DNA of 64,000 nt from Glossina fuscipes. Lineage: Eukaryota; Arthropoda; Insecta; Diptera; Glossinidae. The stretch covers positions 556,061 to 620,060 of the forward strand of contig NW_023998456.1 of NCBI RefSeq assembly GCF_014805625.2, read 5' to 3'. The notes beneath the pieces are model-generated. The model worked only from the letters and a program-made list of their open reading frames with translations. It was not told the DNA's origin and searched no databases. Position numbers and translations under genes: made by a program. Of this stretch, positions 24,701 to 36,499 are shown piece by piece (within the stretch, counting starts at the first letter, position 1; each line of letters begins with the position of its first letter).

Positions 24701-26085
24701 GCCTACCATAATCCTTCGGCGACCCCTGTTGGTTAAACAGTCAGTTTCGGTCAGGTATCTATTTAAATTTTGTACACGGGTCCCAAGTGGTTTCGAAGCT
24801 TTCTCTAATAATCAACAATATATATATATATATATGTATACATATGATGCAGAGTATTCAAGATTCGTCGGAAGAGAACTATAATTTTTTCACGTTCTTA
24901 TAATCGGGTTTAAAGTCAATTAAGTAAATTATAATAAACATGTTTTCGATTTGCACGGTTTTCTAAAGAATCCATTTTCAATGTAAGTCTCATAACTTGT
25001 GTTAATTTATCAGAATAGAAAGCGTAGAAAACGCTTAAAATTTGTTCTGCCTCTCTCTGCTCATTTCTTCTTCTTCATAATCGATAATCATTTTATTGAA
25101 TAGGAATGAAATAAAAAATTTAGAAATGTAAAATGTACGCATTATTTATATGAAAACCAAACTCTATATATCTTATTAATGTATGCATATATGATCTTTA
25201 AAGCGCACAACATTTATTCATTTATTTATTCGTTTATTAGAAAAAAATAAAAAATAAAAATGAATTGTGAATAATCGTAAATAAGTCAAATATAAAATTG
25301 ACAGATTGTTTGTGCGTTTCTTCAATTTTCATAAAAAAAAATATAAAAAAAAAACGTACTTTTAATGCTAACATTTACATATATTCGCCGCTCAACATAA
25401 ACAGTAGTTCAGATTACAATTTCAAATTAAAACAAAGAGAATAAAATCTCCTTACATTTATAGGAAATTTGTAAAAATGTTTACAAATGTATGTCTGTAT
25501 CGTCGTTAATTATGTAAAGAGTGTAAATGCAATTTAGGTTTTCATGGCTGCGCAGCTTCATCACTGAGTGCATGTGCCATCAGGCATGTCTTCCGGTGAA
25601 AGGTATATGTGGTTTTTCGTAAAGACAAAATTTCTCATCAAAGTTAATGCAAACTTGACGAAATTGAACAAAAACAGGAAAAAAAACGTAATAATTGAGC
25701 CGTTTATATTGAAAGTGGGGCAAGTCTATTTTATTTAAATGTTTGCATATCAAGAAATCTGAAAATATTCCTAAGAACTAATCGACTATTTTGCGATGTT
25801 AGATAACTTTATTGTTTATCATTTACTAGCGTGTGCAGCGTCTAAATGGACTTATCTCAGGTTCAAAGCTAATCAATTACACGCTTCAGTTGTTAATTAC
25901 AGCGATGCTATCTTAATTGTGTCAATTTTTTTATACCTTACAGCACTTCTGGCACAACGGTCTGTTTGGGTTGCAACATAGCGAACATTTTCAACGCCCA
26001 CCATTTCACAATCGCTTTCTGAATCGAGCTAAAGTTGTCTGTCGTCCGTCCAGCTTGCATGCTCGTCTTCAATCTACTTATTTTT
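24700..26085. other. AT-rich DNA without a recognisable gene
   Basis: Contains a short TA microsatellite near 24815 and A/T-rich simple sequence at 25.1-25.4 kb. No coding or RNA gene is seen. Confidence 0.45.
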
Positions 26086-26089
26086 TTTG

Positions 26090-26240
26090 CGATAGTTTGA
26101 TGAAACTTGGTACCCTGACGTGTATTGTCTCAAAGACGAATGCTATTGAAAATGTTTCGGTTCGGACCGTTTTTACGACCACTTGTAATATAACGTCATA
26201 TTTAGAAAAGTCGTTATACGAATAACTATAGGGTGGTGTG
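26090..26240 (+). repeat. Fragment of the 0.85-1.0 kb interspersed repeat
   Basis: Carries the inner module: GATGAAACTTGGTACC, then GCTATTGAAAATGTTTCGG, CGGACCGTTTTTACGACCAC, ATATAACGTCAT and AACTATAGGGTGGTGTGG. The same order is found at 3990-4095 and 62650-62710. Confidence 0.6.
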
Positions 26241-26739
26241 GGAGTTTTAATAGCAGGCCATGGCCGTGGATGGTGCTTTTACTCATCTAACGTTAAAAAC
26301 AAAGTACACATGGTATCTGGTTGATGCAGAGTGAAGTGAAAATAAGTAAAATTTTTTTTTTATTGCTTAACTAAACTATAACCTCTCGACTCTACACACA
26401 ATTTCTCTAACACTTCGCTAACATATTTTCGCGTTTCGTTTCCCGCCATATTACTTTATAGTAACGCTAGAGGATATGCGAGGAATTTGTTTTCCAGATT
26501 ATCAAACGAGAATGCAAAATATTTATCTGAATTATTGTTACAGCCAAACCTCGTGTCTTCTCGCAAAGATTTTTCTAGACACTTCGGTGTTTCTGTAGAG
26601 ACTGCCACGTCCAAATATTAGGGTATTTATTCTTTTTTTATGGATCACGACTTATCAAACAAAAACTCTACATCAATTCGCTTAACGCTATTATTCATTC
26701 AACGACTTTTCAAAATTAGATGTTATTTGGGAAATGATC

Positions 26740-26990
26740 AAAAATGTGGTCCCTTGTAAACGACTGCCAGCCGAGTTTGTCCCTGGGCCAAATATATTAG
26801 TCTTCCAAATTTCATTAAATTTTTCAGAAGCTCAAGAATATAAAATAGACAGACGGACAGACAAGCTGTAATGAAATGTGAATCTATTTCCTTCGTCTCC
26901 TCCCTCTCCATCCTACTGGGTGTTGTACACATCCGCACAAACTTAAAAACTCTTGTACTACAATACGAGTAGTGCATGGTACAAAGATCA
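26740..26990 (-). repeat. Fragment of the interspersed repeat
   Basis: The reverse strand shows the front module: GCACTAC...GTACAAGAG, a TTTGTGCGGATGTGTAC segment and CAACACCCAGTAGGATGG at about 26910-26930, then the TTGTCTGTCCGTCTGTC segment near 26855. It overlaps a 79-residue spurious frame. Confidence 0.55.
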
Positions 26991-27616
26991 TATTAAGCTT
27001 CATCTTTAATTATCATTGTCGTAATTTTTTTCAAAAGTGCACTTGCCTTATTCTCCAAATAAACGGTAATATTAGAATAGCGCTACCGTCTGGTCTGAGC
27101 ATGCTTCCAATAATTTTATCAAATGATTTCACATGAAATCGCTAGCGTTTACATTGCCTTCATTAAAGGCATTAAATGACTAAGTTCAACTTATCATGTA
27201 AACATATGCGTTTCGTGTACATGTAAACATATAATGGTTAATAATAATAAAATAAAGAAATCCTAAAAGAAATTTGTAAAAAAAAGCAAACATTAAAATA
27301 TTTAAGCAATAAACAATTTATGCTGCTGCCGCTTCAATTTCACTTAGGGGATTAGCGTTCTATTTGGAGCATTTGTAATACATGGCCTCTTTGCTCTTTC
27401 CCGGCATAGTTTGCTTCGAGCACTTTTTTTGTTGAAGGTCAAAGGCAACGATAAAACAACGCTACATCATTGGTCACTTGTTTGGCACTAAAGGTAAGGA
27501 AATAAATTTCATTAAAATCACGAATTTTCCATAATTTCACTCGATATCTTCTTTATGTGATGAAAAGTTTGATTTTATCCGTGATTTTAGTTGAAATTTT
27601 CCTCACTGCATCATGT

Positions 27617-27784
27617 CATTCAATAAGTCTACAGTCTGACACAGATATGGCAACACTATTGATAAACCTTGGTAGTCAAATAGTCATGAAATTTTGACAA
27701 AATATTAATTTTGATTTAGCGTTTCGGGCCTAGGCCTTTCAACTCTATCGCCATCTATTTGTCAGACGGGAACCTTATTGAATG
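27617..27784. mobile_element. Mariner-derived MITE, about 168 bp
   Basis: The left end CATTCAATAAG is followed by CAGTCTGACACAGATATGGC; the right end in reverse complement is CATTCAATAAG followed by CCCGTCTGACAAATAGATGG. These are clear terminal inverted repeats of roughly 40 bp and match the irritans mariner type (ATAAGTCCCCGGTCTGAC...). The interior is too short for a transposase, so it is a non-autonomous derivative. The same end type bounds the relics at 29237 and 55830-56668, which could have supplied the transposase. Confidence 0.7.
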
Positions 27785-28429
27785 ATTTGTTAAATGAGAT
27801 TCAAATGCTATTCCAAGACTGACTGCTGTTCGTGCTGACTGCTATAGTTTCTATATTTCAGAAAAACTCGCCTTGTTTTAAGATAAGTCAATTAATAAAC
27901 CCCATTACAAATTTCCTCGATTTTATCCTCTTTCCATCGCTTTGTGCATAAAGTTTGTGAACAAAATTCATTCCAAGACTTCTTGAACTAGTTTTAGAGA
28001 TTTCCTTACACTTCAAGGTTATGTCACCGAAATTACGATTTTTTAATGAATTCATTTGATCGTTTACTTGATTTTAAATGAAAACACAAAAATACCTGAG
28101 ATCATTAAAATGATCTTCAGCCTAAAATTCCTAGCAGACCACACACACAAAAGACGAGGACCACAAAATTACGATTACGATTAAATACATACCAAATCTA
28201 ACCATAGTGAAACGCATCAGCTAGTTCTTGAGGTAAGTAGTAAAGTATTGTGTCATAAATGGTTTTGCTGAAGTGTTTTACTTACTAGCATCTACGTAAC
28301 GAAAGAAAGTAACGTGGGCTAACTGAATTTGAAGGCTTGGGCCGCGGAGAAATAAGCTTAAGCCAAAAATGTTTACTATAAGCAAACGAGGTGAAGTCAA
28401 GATTGACTTACATTATTTCTCCGGTCTAA

Positions 28430-29237
28430 GATGTTGTCCTTCATTCAGACGCACTTGTAAAGCTACGTAACATTCATTACTGATCTTTTCTTCGTTTTCA
28501 AAATAGCCAACGAATATTACTCCATGCATATCCCAAAATACGGACGTAATAGGCTCCCCTAACTACTTTTGATTTCCTAGTTGCTTTGGACGGCCTTCAC
28601 GAGATGTTGTCCACTCGACTAATTGCCAATGTGACCCTAGGGTGAGGTGACGATTTAATGTTTTATCCATTGTCATATAACGCATGGAAAAATCCTTTCC
28701 CTTTCCCCTAAACGACCCCACTACGTTTAAGTTTTTGACCAAAGGTCAGCAAAGGCAACATCCACTGCAAACAGACGTTTCTCATGGAAGAATGTTCGTC
28801 CAAAATATAAAATACACTACCTCCTGACACCTCTAGGATGTCAGATATTTCGCACAATCTCCCCAAAATGATATCGTGCGCTTTTTTTTATGTTTCCTGG
28901 AGCGACTGCCGAAGTCGGGTCTCCAGCGCATCATCGGTATCCGTGTGGCTCTGCTTAAAAGCAGCAAATCACTCACAAATTTATGTCTTCAACAGTCAAG
29001 TCTCGGCACAACATTTTCCAAGACAATGATGATTGTTAACTACATTTTTTTCTCATCAAAAAATGAAATTTAAATTCTTCCATTGTTTTGAAAATTATAA
29101 AAGTGACGTCACTAAAATCACGGTAGCCTGTAACTTGGCAGTCAGAACGTCATGCAATTTTGACATTTGTAGTTCGAAGATTGCCACTCTCAGTGTTGCC
29201 CTATACGCGTCAGAACGAAAACGTATTGACTGATGTG
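28430..29237 (-). mobile_element. Mariner (irritans-type) transposon relic
   Basis: The minus strand encodes a decayed DD34D transposase. Going from 28960 down: PTSAVAPGNIKK, ILGRLCEISDILEVSGGSVF (helix-turn-helix part), then DEHSSMRNVCLQW, LPLLTFGQKLKR, MRYMTMDKT (position of the first catalytic Asp in the family's YVTMDET), QLVEWTTSREGRPK, VFWDMHGVIFVGYFE (second catalytic Asp region), NECYVALQVRLNEG near 28460. Frameshifts and stops separate the blocks. The upper end, in reverse complement from about 29237, reads TCAATACG...TTCTGACGCG...GGGCAACACTGAG, matching the terminal repeat of the MITE at 27617. The lower terminal repeat is not found, so the 3' third including the last catalytic Asp is lost. 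Confidence 0.85.
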
Positions 29238-29346
29238 GTGTAAATGAGAAAAAGTTAATTTTCTATGAATTTTCCATACAATGCTCTTTACTTGCGTTCT
29301 TGAAAAAAGCAATTAACTCAATAATGAGAGTTCGCTGAAGCAGTGA

Positions 29347-30335
29347 ATCACCGAAGGCTGAGGGGTATATTCATTTTGCCAAAACGTTTGCAACACCCAG
29401 AAGGGACCCCACAAAGTAAATATGCTCATGATCAGCATCAAGTTCTGAATCTATTTAGGCATGTTCGCCTCTCCGCCTATCTGCGTACCCGTCCGTCCGC
29501 CCGTCTGTGTAATGTTTGTTTTAAACGTTCTCCTAGCCGCAAAAATGAATCTATCGCCTCCAAATTTGGCAGACGTATTGAAATTTTTCGTACGCAGGTT
29601 GGTATTGAAAATGAGCTTAATCGCTCCGCGCTTACACGCTTACAGCACTACGTAAAGTGAGAACACCTCTGACTTTCGGAAGGAATAAAAAAAATGATTT
29701 TTTTGATTACTACTTATGGGCTATGGAAGATAAATGTGCAAACATTTGAAAGTGTGTTCTATAGGCAATGCTGTGGTATCCACACTAGATTGGAAAGAAC
29801 TGACCGCACCTACCCAATATTATAGTATGTCATTTAATTTTTTTTTTTTCAAGATCTTTACAACGCGAAGAGGCAAACTTGGATAACCCCGTAAAGTATA
29901 TAAATTTTTTCCCAGCTTCAAATTTGAAATGCACCTAGACAGGTCCGTTCGTTCGTCTATCGCTCTGCCCAACTGTAGTGTATGTTGCAAGCATTCTCCC
30001 GTTAGCGAAGATGGAGATTTCGCCTACAAATTTGGCAGACGTATTGAAAGTTTTCGTACGCAAGTTGGTATTGAAAATGAGCTTAATCGCTCTGTGGACA
30101 CGCTTACAGCACTACGTGAGAACACCTCTGACTTTCGAAATGACTTAGATTTTTCCAAGGACACCGCTATAACGCCCACACGCCTAAGGAAAATTGTTAT
30201 TGCAAAAATAGAAAAAATCAGTCATGTCACTCCATGCTACAGAGCATAAAAGTGTAGTTCTTTTACTTGTTTTGTCTGTTTTTAGGATGACTGTGGAGGG
30301 TATAAAAGATTCGGTCATGACCGAATATAATTCTC
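29347..30335 (+). repeat. Long copy of the interspersed repeat with an internal duplication
   Basis: It starts with CACCGAAGGCTGAGGGGTAT, followed by TTGCAACACCCAGAAGG, AAAGTAAATATG, GATCAGCATCAAGTTCTGA and the pyrimidine segment CCCGTCCGTCCGCCCGTCTG. It ends with GGGTATAAAAGATTCGG and the palindrome TTCGGTCATGACCGAA. A segment of about 65 bp from 29562 (AAATTTGGCAGACGTATTGA and onward) recurs almost identically at 30029. Length is close to 1 kb. Spurious frames of about 105 residues overlap it. It has no transposase or reverse transcriptase; I cannot assign it to a named family. Confidence 0.75.
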
Positions 30336-30339
30336 CCCC

Positions 30340-31110
30340 ATACACATACCTATATTTTTTTTAAATCATTATCGATGAAATCATTTTTCATGTCGCTGTA
30401 TTATAAATCAAATATGTCGGATTTATTTCACGAAAAGTTTTTATAGACTTTCCCTCGATATTATATTCCATAATCATAATTTATTTCTGTTCTATTCAAT
30501 TAAGTAGCATCTTACAGCGTTTAATGGTCATCGTAGAGTGTTAAGGTAAAAACAAGAAAGAATTTATATTACGAATCTACTAAGATTTACAGCTAGTTGA
30601 GGTACGACATTGTGCTGCACAAAAAAACAGCATTTAAATGTTCCGGTTTATTTAAATACGGTGTGTGTGGGGTACGAACAAATAAAACTCTCTGTACGCA
30701 CGGAATTTAAGGCTAATTGTACAAAGTAATCGCTATAGTTGGACACTTTCGCTTTATTTGTCTGTTACAGGACCACTTGGCTAGCTTTCGACTTTGAAAC
30801 ATGAATTTTGTTGCGAGGCAATTTTAGTTGCATCACTTATGAAAAAGGCCTGGGGTCGCTTTTGCTTGTTTCGAACATAACAGAAATTCTGCGTCAACTT
30901 CCTTTTCCTAGAGAGGTCAGAAAATCGTGACTTTAGTGGGCAAATGAAGTGAAATCAATTCAATCTAAGCTAGATATTGCCTTTGCCTATTCCAATGCAG
31001 AATCCAAATATCTCAATAATTCCAAGCCTTTCCGATTAGATTAAGAAACAATCAGGCATCAAGTTTTTCGTTTCTAAAGATATTTTTAATGACGTCGAGG
31101 AAAATATTGA
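30340..31110. other. AT-rich DNA without a recognisable gene
   Basis: Nothing coding, no RNA gene and no repeat family was recognised. Confidence 0.45.
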
Positions 31111-31119
31111 TAGCTGGGC

Positions 31120-31560
31120 AGGTGTGATGAAACAGATGAACGTTCGCAACGATATCCGAACAGATAGACAGATGTACACCAGGACGAACGAAGAGACAGT
31201 AGCGGAAAGAGCAACTGGTGAAATGGAGGGAGGAAAATGTTAAAGGATAAGTGGATAGACGGGTAGCTGGGCAGGCTAGCGATAATATGGCCAAGCATGT
31301 GAAAAGACATGCCAACGGAACGATCGTAACGATAGCAAGCCAAACCGGGCACGAAATAGGCTAACAAACGGATGGGCATGCTGACAGATGGATATAAAAC
31401 AAGTTAAAGGTGTGAAGGGAACAAGTGAAAAAACACCTGCGTGGATAGCAAAGGACAGATAAAGGAATATAGACAAGATGCCCAAAGGGAGATAGACGGA
31501 GGTATAGGCGGTAAAAAGGACGCAAAGACGTGGAAGGTGATTGGGTCGTCTTAACTGAGC
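31120..31560. repeat. Cryptically repetitive purine-rich stretch
   Basis: The plus strand repeats GATAGACGG-, GACAGATGGAT-, GGGCAGG- and GACGAACGAAG-like words over more than 400 bp, with few T-rich segments. On the minus strand this keeps several frames open at once (about 97-112 residues between 31052 and 31681), all with low-complexity Leu/Ser/Pro/Arg sequence. It looks like an expansion of the TGTCCGTCTGTC segment of the interspersed repeat, in reverse orientation. Confidence 0.5.
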
Positions 31561-33144
31561 CTCCACAGGAATCTTTCGGTTTTGAAAAATATAAATAAAA
31601 ATTTCTAAAGCCATTTCTGAAAAGAGATGGCTCGGACTCTTCTCCCGATACGTTCACCCAGTGCGTTATCTGCGCAAACATTTACATAAAATTTCTAAAG
31701 GGGAAAGACATGAGGAGAAGTTTCCAATAAAGTTATGTTTAAAAATAAAGAAAAGTTGGAGCAGAATTCAGTTAAGTAAATGAGCCTGAGAACATTAAAA
31801 AACGAAAGAGCCTACCGACGGCCTTAAATACATTGAGTGAGAATTTCTTTCTTAAGCTAAAGAGTAATAATTAAGTTATAGCATCCGTAGGTCTTAGACA
31901 TATAGTGGGCACTCGTCACCGTAGTTTCTTTTTTTCTGTTAAACTTTGTGCAAATATTTAATTTTGGACATGCGTTTAATAAAGGAACAGGATCCCTTGA
32001 GGGTGCATTTGAACATATTTACCTTATTTTCATGATCCAAAGTAAAAATATCAAGAACTTGTTACGTTTATACAACATTTCTTGACAGTGCTACACATGC
32101 GTAGTCTCATATTATGCTGACTGATACAATTCGATTAACTTGCGTGTATACAGTTGTTTGATGAAATAAACAGGCGCAGACTGATGTATACGAACTGTTG
32201 AGAAAATAAATTGTTTTTCTTTTTTTTTTCTTTTTTATTATATTATAAAGTAATTCAGTTAGTATCGCGTCGAAGATTTTCTTTTTTCTTTTCTTTCAAA
32301 CATAAACAATTTTTCTTTTTTTTTTTTTTTAAGTTGAATCTCTTTTGCTATATAAAAAATTATTATAAAGAGAAGATAAAGTTACACTGAAATGCTTTTT
32401 TGTTCAAGGGATATTAGGCCAAATGCGATTTATTTTTTTTTTTATATACATAAATCTTATTATTATTATTATATATATGAATATATATATATATACACAC
32501 ACTTGTATGTTTATATATTAATGTGAAAAGCTTTAAGGAACAGCGAAAAAGATTTTTTTAATGATTCACACAACATTTTTTCTTTTGTCTTTTCTTAGTT
32601 TTTTTTTTTATTTTTTTTATTTATTATAAAACACAACAAGTCTTATTTATATTAAATAAAGTACAAAGAAATGTTGAAAGTTAAGATGAACCAAAAATTC
32701 CAAAATTCATTTAATTCATAATCACATACACACACACACACACACACACGAGAAATAACCATAGTCTGACACTAACACTGATTCTAAGTTATATGTGAGC
32801 TCAATATATTTTATATTACCTATTATGTTACCATCGCGCACATCACATATTTAGGTTCGACTACATTCTTACATACATATAGCTATTCTTTTTCGCTTTT
32901 TTTGTTTCTTTTTTGTTTTGTTCGGCAATCATTTCGACATAACAGCAACAGAAACGGCACCAACAACAAGAAAAACACAATTGGCAATGAAATTAAGTTA
33001 TTATTGCTGTATGATGTGCATATATGCGTGCATGCGTGTGTGTATGTGTGTATATGTGTGTGATGTTACTGCAAGGAAAACCGAAAACGATAAATAAATA
33101 AATAAACAGACAAATGTGTGAATTGTAATACGCAAACATACAAC

Positions 33145-33182
33145 GCACACACACACACACACACGCACACACACACACACAC
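33145..33182. repeat. (CA)n microsatellite
   Basis: About 19 CA dinucleotides with one CG. Confidence 0.95.
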
Positions 33183-34082
33183 GTAAGCGCCTAAGCCCGT
33201 TAAGGCATGCACACATGCGCTCGGGCATAGATTTTCAGCGACTCTAGTCAACCTTCAACGTGAGGCTGGTTGCTTTAAATCTGGCTGCTGCTGCTGCGGC
33301 TGCTGGTGGTAAAAGAATGGTAGAATTTGCATAAATCATCATCAGCATCAATCATCATTTAATCATCAGATGAGGCAGAAGCACCAGCAACAGCAGCAGT
33401 CCACACACAACTTACTTATAAACTTTTTCATTGTTATTGTTGTTCTTCTTGTTGTTATTTATATATATATATATTTTTTTTTTTTTTCTCTTCACTTTTT
33501 TTTTTTCGTTTTGCTGGATGGTGGTGGTTGATTGTTGGTGGATTGTTTGCCGTGTGTTAAAGCGTTAAAGTGTCTTGCAGAGCATTAAGATTTCTCTATA
33601 AGACGCCTGTTTGCATCCTGCATTTTTTGAATCGCAGGAGATTTTCGCATTTGCATATGCATATGACTGACAAACGTGGATGCATGCATTCAACAAGCGA
33701 GTCAGCCAGCAAGCAAGCATGAATACCTGTTGCCGACTTTTTTTCTTTTTGTTCCTCTAAATCAGAAAACATTTCTTTCGCTTATGGTTTTTTTTTTTGT
33801 TTTGTTCGTTTTCTTCCTTTTTTTTTTTTTTATTTTTGATGTATGTTTTGGGTATTATTTGAATTAATAGCAACTAATGCCTTAAGTGTTGGCACCGATA
33901 GCACATTGAAATGAATAAACGTACTTTATATAATCTTTTATAATAACAGCAACAACAACAACAATAACAACAACAAGAAGAAAATGTACAGAATGATGAA
34001 TAATGAATAATGTATAAAGAGCCTGGGTGGATATGTTAACTGCTGGCTATAACTGTAGCCAGGTTTACACGCACATGTGTAC

Positions 34083-34084
<2 letters not shown>

Positions 34085-34132
<48 letters not shown>
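34085..34132. repeat. (TA)n microsatellite
   Basis: About 24 uninterrupted TA dinucleotides. Confidence 0.97.
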
Positions 34133-34138
<6 letters not shown>

Positions 34139-35299
34139 ATCAATAAATCGAGGGCATAGTGTGATAGCATGGCAGTCATTTAACACAGCAGGTGAAAACT
34201 ATTTAAAAAACATTAAATATGCTAATAATGGTCCGTGTTTTTTTTTTATGACTTTTAATTAAGCCTATCTCTCCCTCTCTGTTGTCCATTGCCGAACTTA
34301 TTTAAGTTGGTGTTTTTTTTTTTTGGTTTTTTTTTTTTTTTAACTTAGCAACTTACAATGCTTTACGCGTTCTATTATTAATTCAATTTTTTTTATTTTT
34401 TATATTTTTTTTTTTTTTATTTATTTATTTATTTATTTTGTTTTTGTTTATATATAATTTTTCATGAAAAGTTTCTGCAGCTTAATAAGATTTCGTTTTT
34501 CATCGTTTTTATCGTTAACTCGCGTTAATGGCTTCTGTTACGCGTTTCTGACTGTCTGACTGTCGAGTAAGAACTAAAACCAAAACCTTGATTTGATGCT
34601 TTGAACGGAATACAACAGCATTTGTTGCAGTGATTTTATGTTTTGAATTTTTTTAACCATAACGTTGGCAGCGTTGCCTCTACACACACGTTTGACGTCA
34701 CATTCCAACTCATACAAGCCATGTTTGATACTCGCCATCATGTTGATAAATTGATTACTGATAATTGAATAAATAGGCTGACTGAACAAAACCAACAAAA
34801 ATAAATAAATTAATAAATAAAAAGAAAAAAATATATATATAAAAGAGTTATCAAGTTATGCACGCATATATAGAAGTAAGTGGCAAGAAAGCTTTCAAAA
34901 CCAACTTTTTATTTCGGTCATCAAAGATTGGTTTCAATGAAACCAACATTCTTCGCATTAAGCAACACTTCAGAGACCGATGAAGATGATCAGAATGAGG
35001 TGCTAACACAATTTAAAGACTTTCCTTAGTTCGGTCGCCCATTTGATCCCTGCCATTGCAATCGCCAAGCACGTCAATCAAACACATTGCGCTAAGTAAG
35101 ATGTTTAGCTAATTTAGTTAAACTTTGATTTACCGAATATCTAGCTTAGTAGCTACGTAAGCTTTTTCCCTTCACTATTAAAATCCCCAAATGGCCGAAG
35201 GTAAGCTAGATACAGAGTAAAGTAAAATTTTTATTCTTTTCTCAATTCTTTCACAAAATGTTTGCTATTGAGATTATCAAAAGTCTCATCAAGTCCACT

Positions 35300-36050
35300 T
35301 ATCTCTCTCTGTCCGTCTATCTGTCCTTCTAACGGGTGCTTTGTGTTTGAATAGACGTAAGGTGGTCGTTGGTAATATCTAGATATCTATCTGCCTAAGA
35401 CAAAATATTGAATCGGACAAGCTAAATATAGCTGTCCTTCCGTCCAATCCGTACACTATCTATGCGTTCGCATAAACGTACGCACCCTTTTACTCTTTCG
35501 CAGCAAATGCCATATGTGTACAGCAGCCATTAATTGTATTTTGCGCATTACAAGAACACAGTGTTGGGAAAGTATGGTTCAGTTGCGCTGGCGTGAAAGG
35601 CGGCAAACTATGGTACTGGTGTACCGCCATGATAGGTCTAATAAAAAAACGGGAGCCAAAAGTGTCACAAGTAATAACGCTGAGTCAATTGGCCTAAGTA
35701 CACTTCTCCATTTGCTTATCCGTCTTTCTTTCACGTGTTTTTGCATTTGCGCAAACTTAGATGCTTCTCAATAAGGCATAGTCGGCAGAAAAATAAAAAA
35801 TACATTTAGCAATCCGTGCAGTTACTCGTCCGTTTACGCCAAGGTAATTTATAGTACGTTCGAATGAACTTCGTATCTTCTGACTCGTAAGTCTCCTAAA
35901 GTGAAATATTACGCACATGCATTGCTACATTGCTAAGTACGCTTGTCCGCCTATCCGCCCGCTCTTCCAGCATACTGCGTAGCCTTTGCAAGAGGATATG
36001 CTGAGTTGATCGCTCTTGCTTCCATTCCGTGTGTCCGTCCTTCTCTTATG
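35300..36050 (+). repeat. Degenerate repeats around a GTCCGTC pyrimidine core
   Basis: Segments such as CTGTCCGTCTATCTGTCC (35310), GCTGTCCTTCCGTCC (35430), CTTATCCGTCTTTC (35715), CTCGTCCGTTTACGCC (35826), TTGTCCGCCTATCCGCCCGC (35943) and GTGTCCGTCCTTC (36031) recur at 90-120 bp or a multiple. Two are followed some 25 bases later by a CGTTCGCATAAACG or TTTGCGCAAAC palindrome-like word. It seems to be an old tandem array related to the interspersed repeat. Confidence 0.4.
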
Positions 36051-36059
36051 GAGACCCAT

Positions 36060-36310
36060 CGAAAAATTTTCGCACTTTTTCAGCTAGCCAAGCCATGCTG
36101 CACCGAGCTGAATAAGTGAAAATCAGAAGGCGCCATGTTTGGTGAGTATGCTGGATGTGGCAGACAATGCAAGAGTGTATCCTGGACATCTCTTGCAAAA
36201 ATTGGACGAAAAAAGTGGTTCAGTCAATTCATGTCGCCGCTTTTAAACCGTTGAGACCATATGATGGAGCAGCATCACGATATGTGTTTGGTGGGCTTCG
36301 GCAGGAAATT
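36060..36310 (-). mobile_element. Mariner transposase 3' relic (second subfamily)
   Basis: The minus strand reads VQDTL, then LPHPAYSPNMAPSDFHLF, SVQHGLAS and a TGA. This is the C-terminal DDE/D block of mariner transposases (PHPPYSPDLAPSDYHLF); the last catalytic Asp is the D of APSD. SVQHGLA corresponds to the SM-HALA segment of the mauritiana-type group, so it differs from the irritans-type relics elsewhere in the window. Upstream (36190-36310) the frame is interrupted by stops. No terminal repeats were found. Confidence 0.75.
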
Positions 36311-36499
36311 TCTTCAAACAAACAACAAAAGTAATGAATATGGAAGAAGAGTAATTTTGAGCGCTCCATGGTTAGTTTCGTCGTGCGCTCACTAAATCAA
36401 TAATATTGGATCGAAAACTACTATTTTATGTAGAGAAAGGTCGAAATCATCGAATTTAGTCGTTATGTACCCTAGTATGTCCCACCTGTAGAAATCGCT

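Larger units (their letters stand above)
32200..34870. other. Low-complexity poly-T/TA/CA block
   Basis: Very rich in T homopolymers, TTATT, TA and CA tracts and with no recognised transposon relic. A small CAG-rich segment at 33280-33310 is discussed in the findings. No exon can be supported with confidence. The sequence would suit a 3' UTR of a minus-strand transcript or an intronic regulatory region, but nothing proves either. Confidence 0.5.

Noticed and set aside
29343..30249. Two 105-106 residue plus frames sharing FGRRIE-FRTQVGIENELNRS
   Set aside because: The shared sequence is the duplicated 65 bp segment of the interspersed repeat, not a protein family.
31052..31681. Five overlapping minus frames of 87-112 residues
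   Set aside because: Several frames stay open together because of the purine-rich cryptic repeat; the translations are low-complexity.
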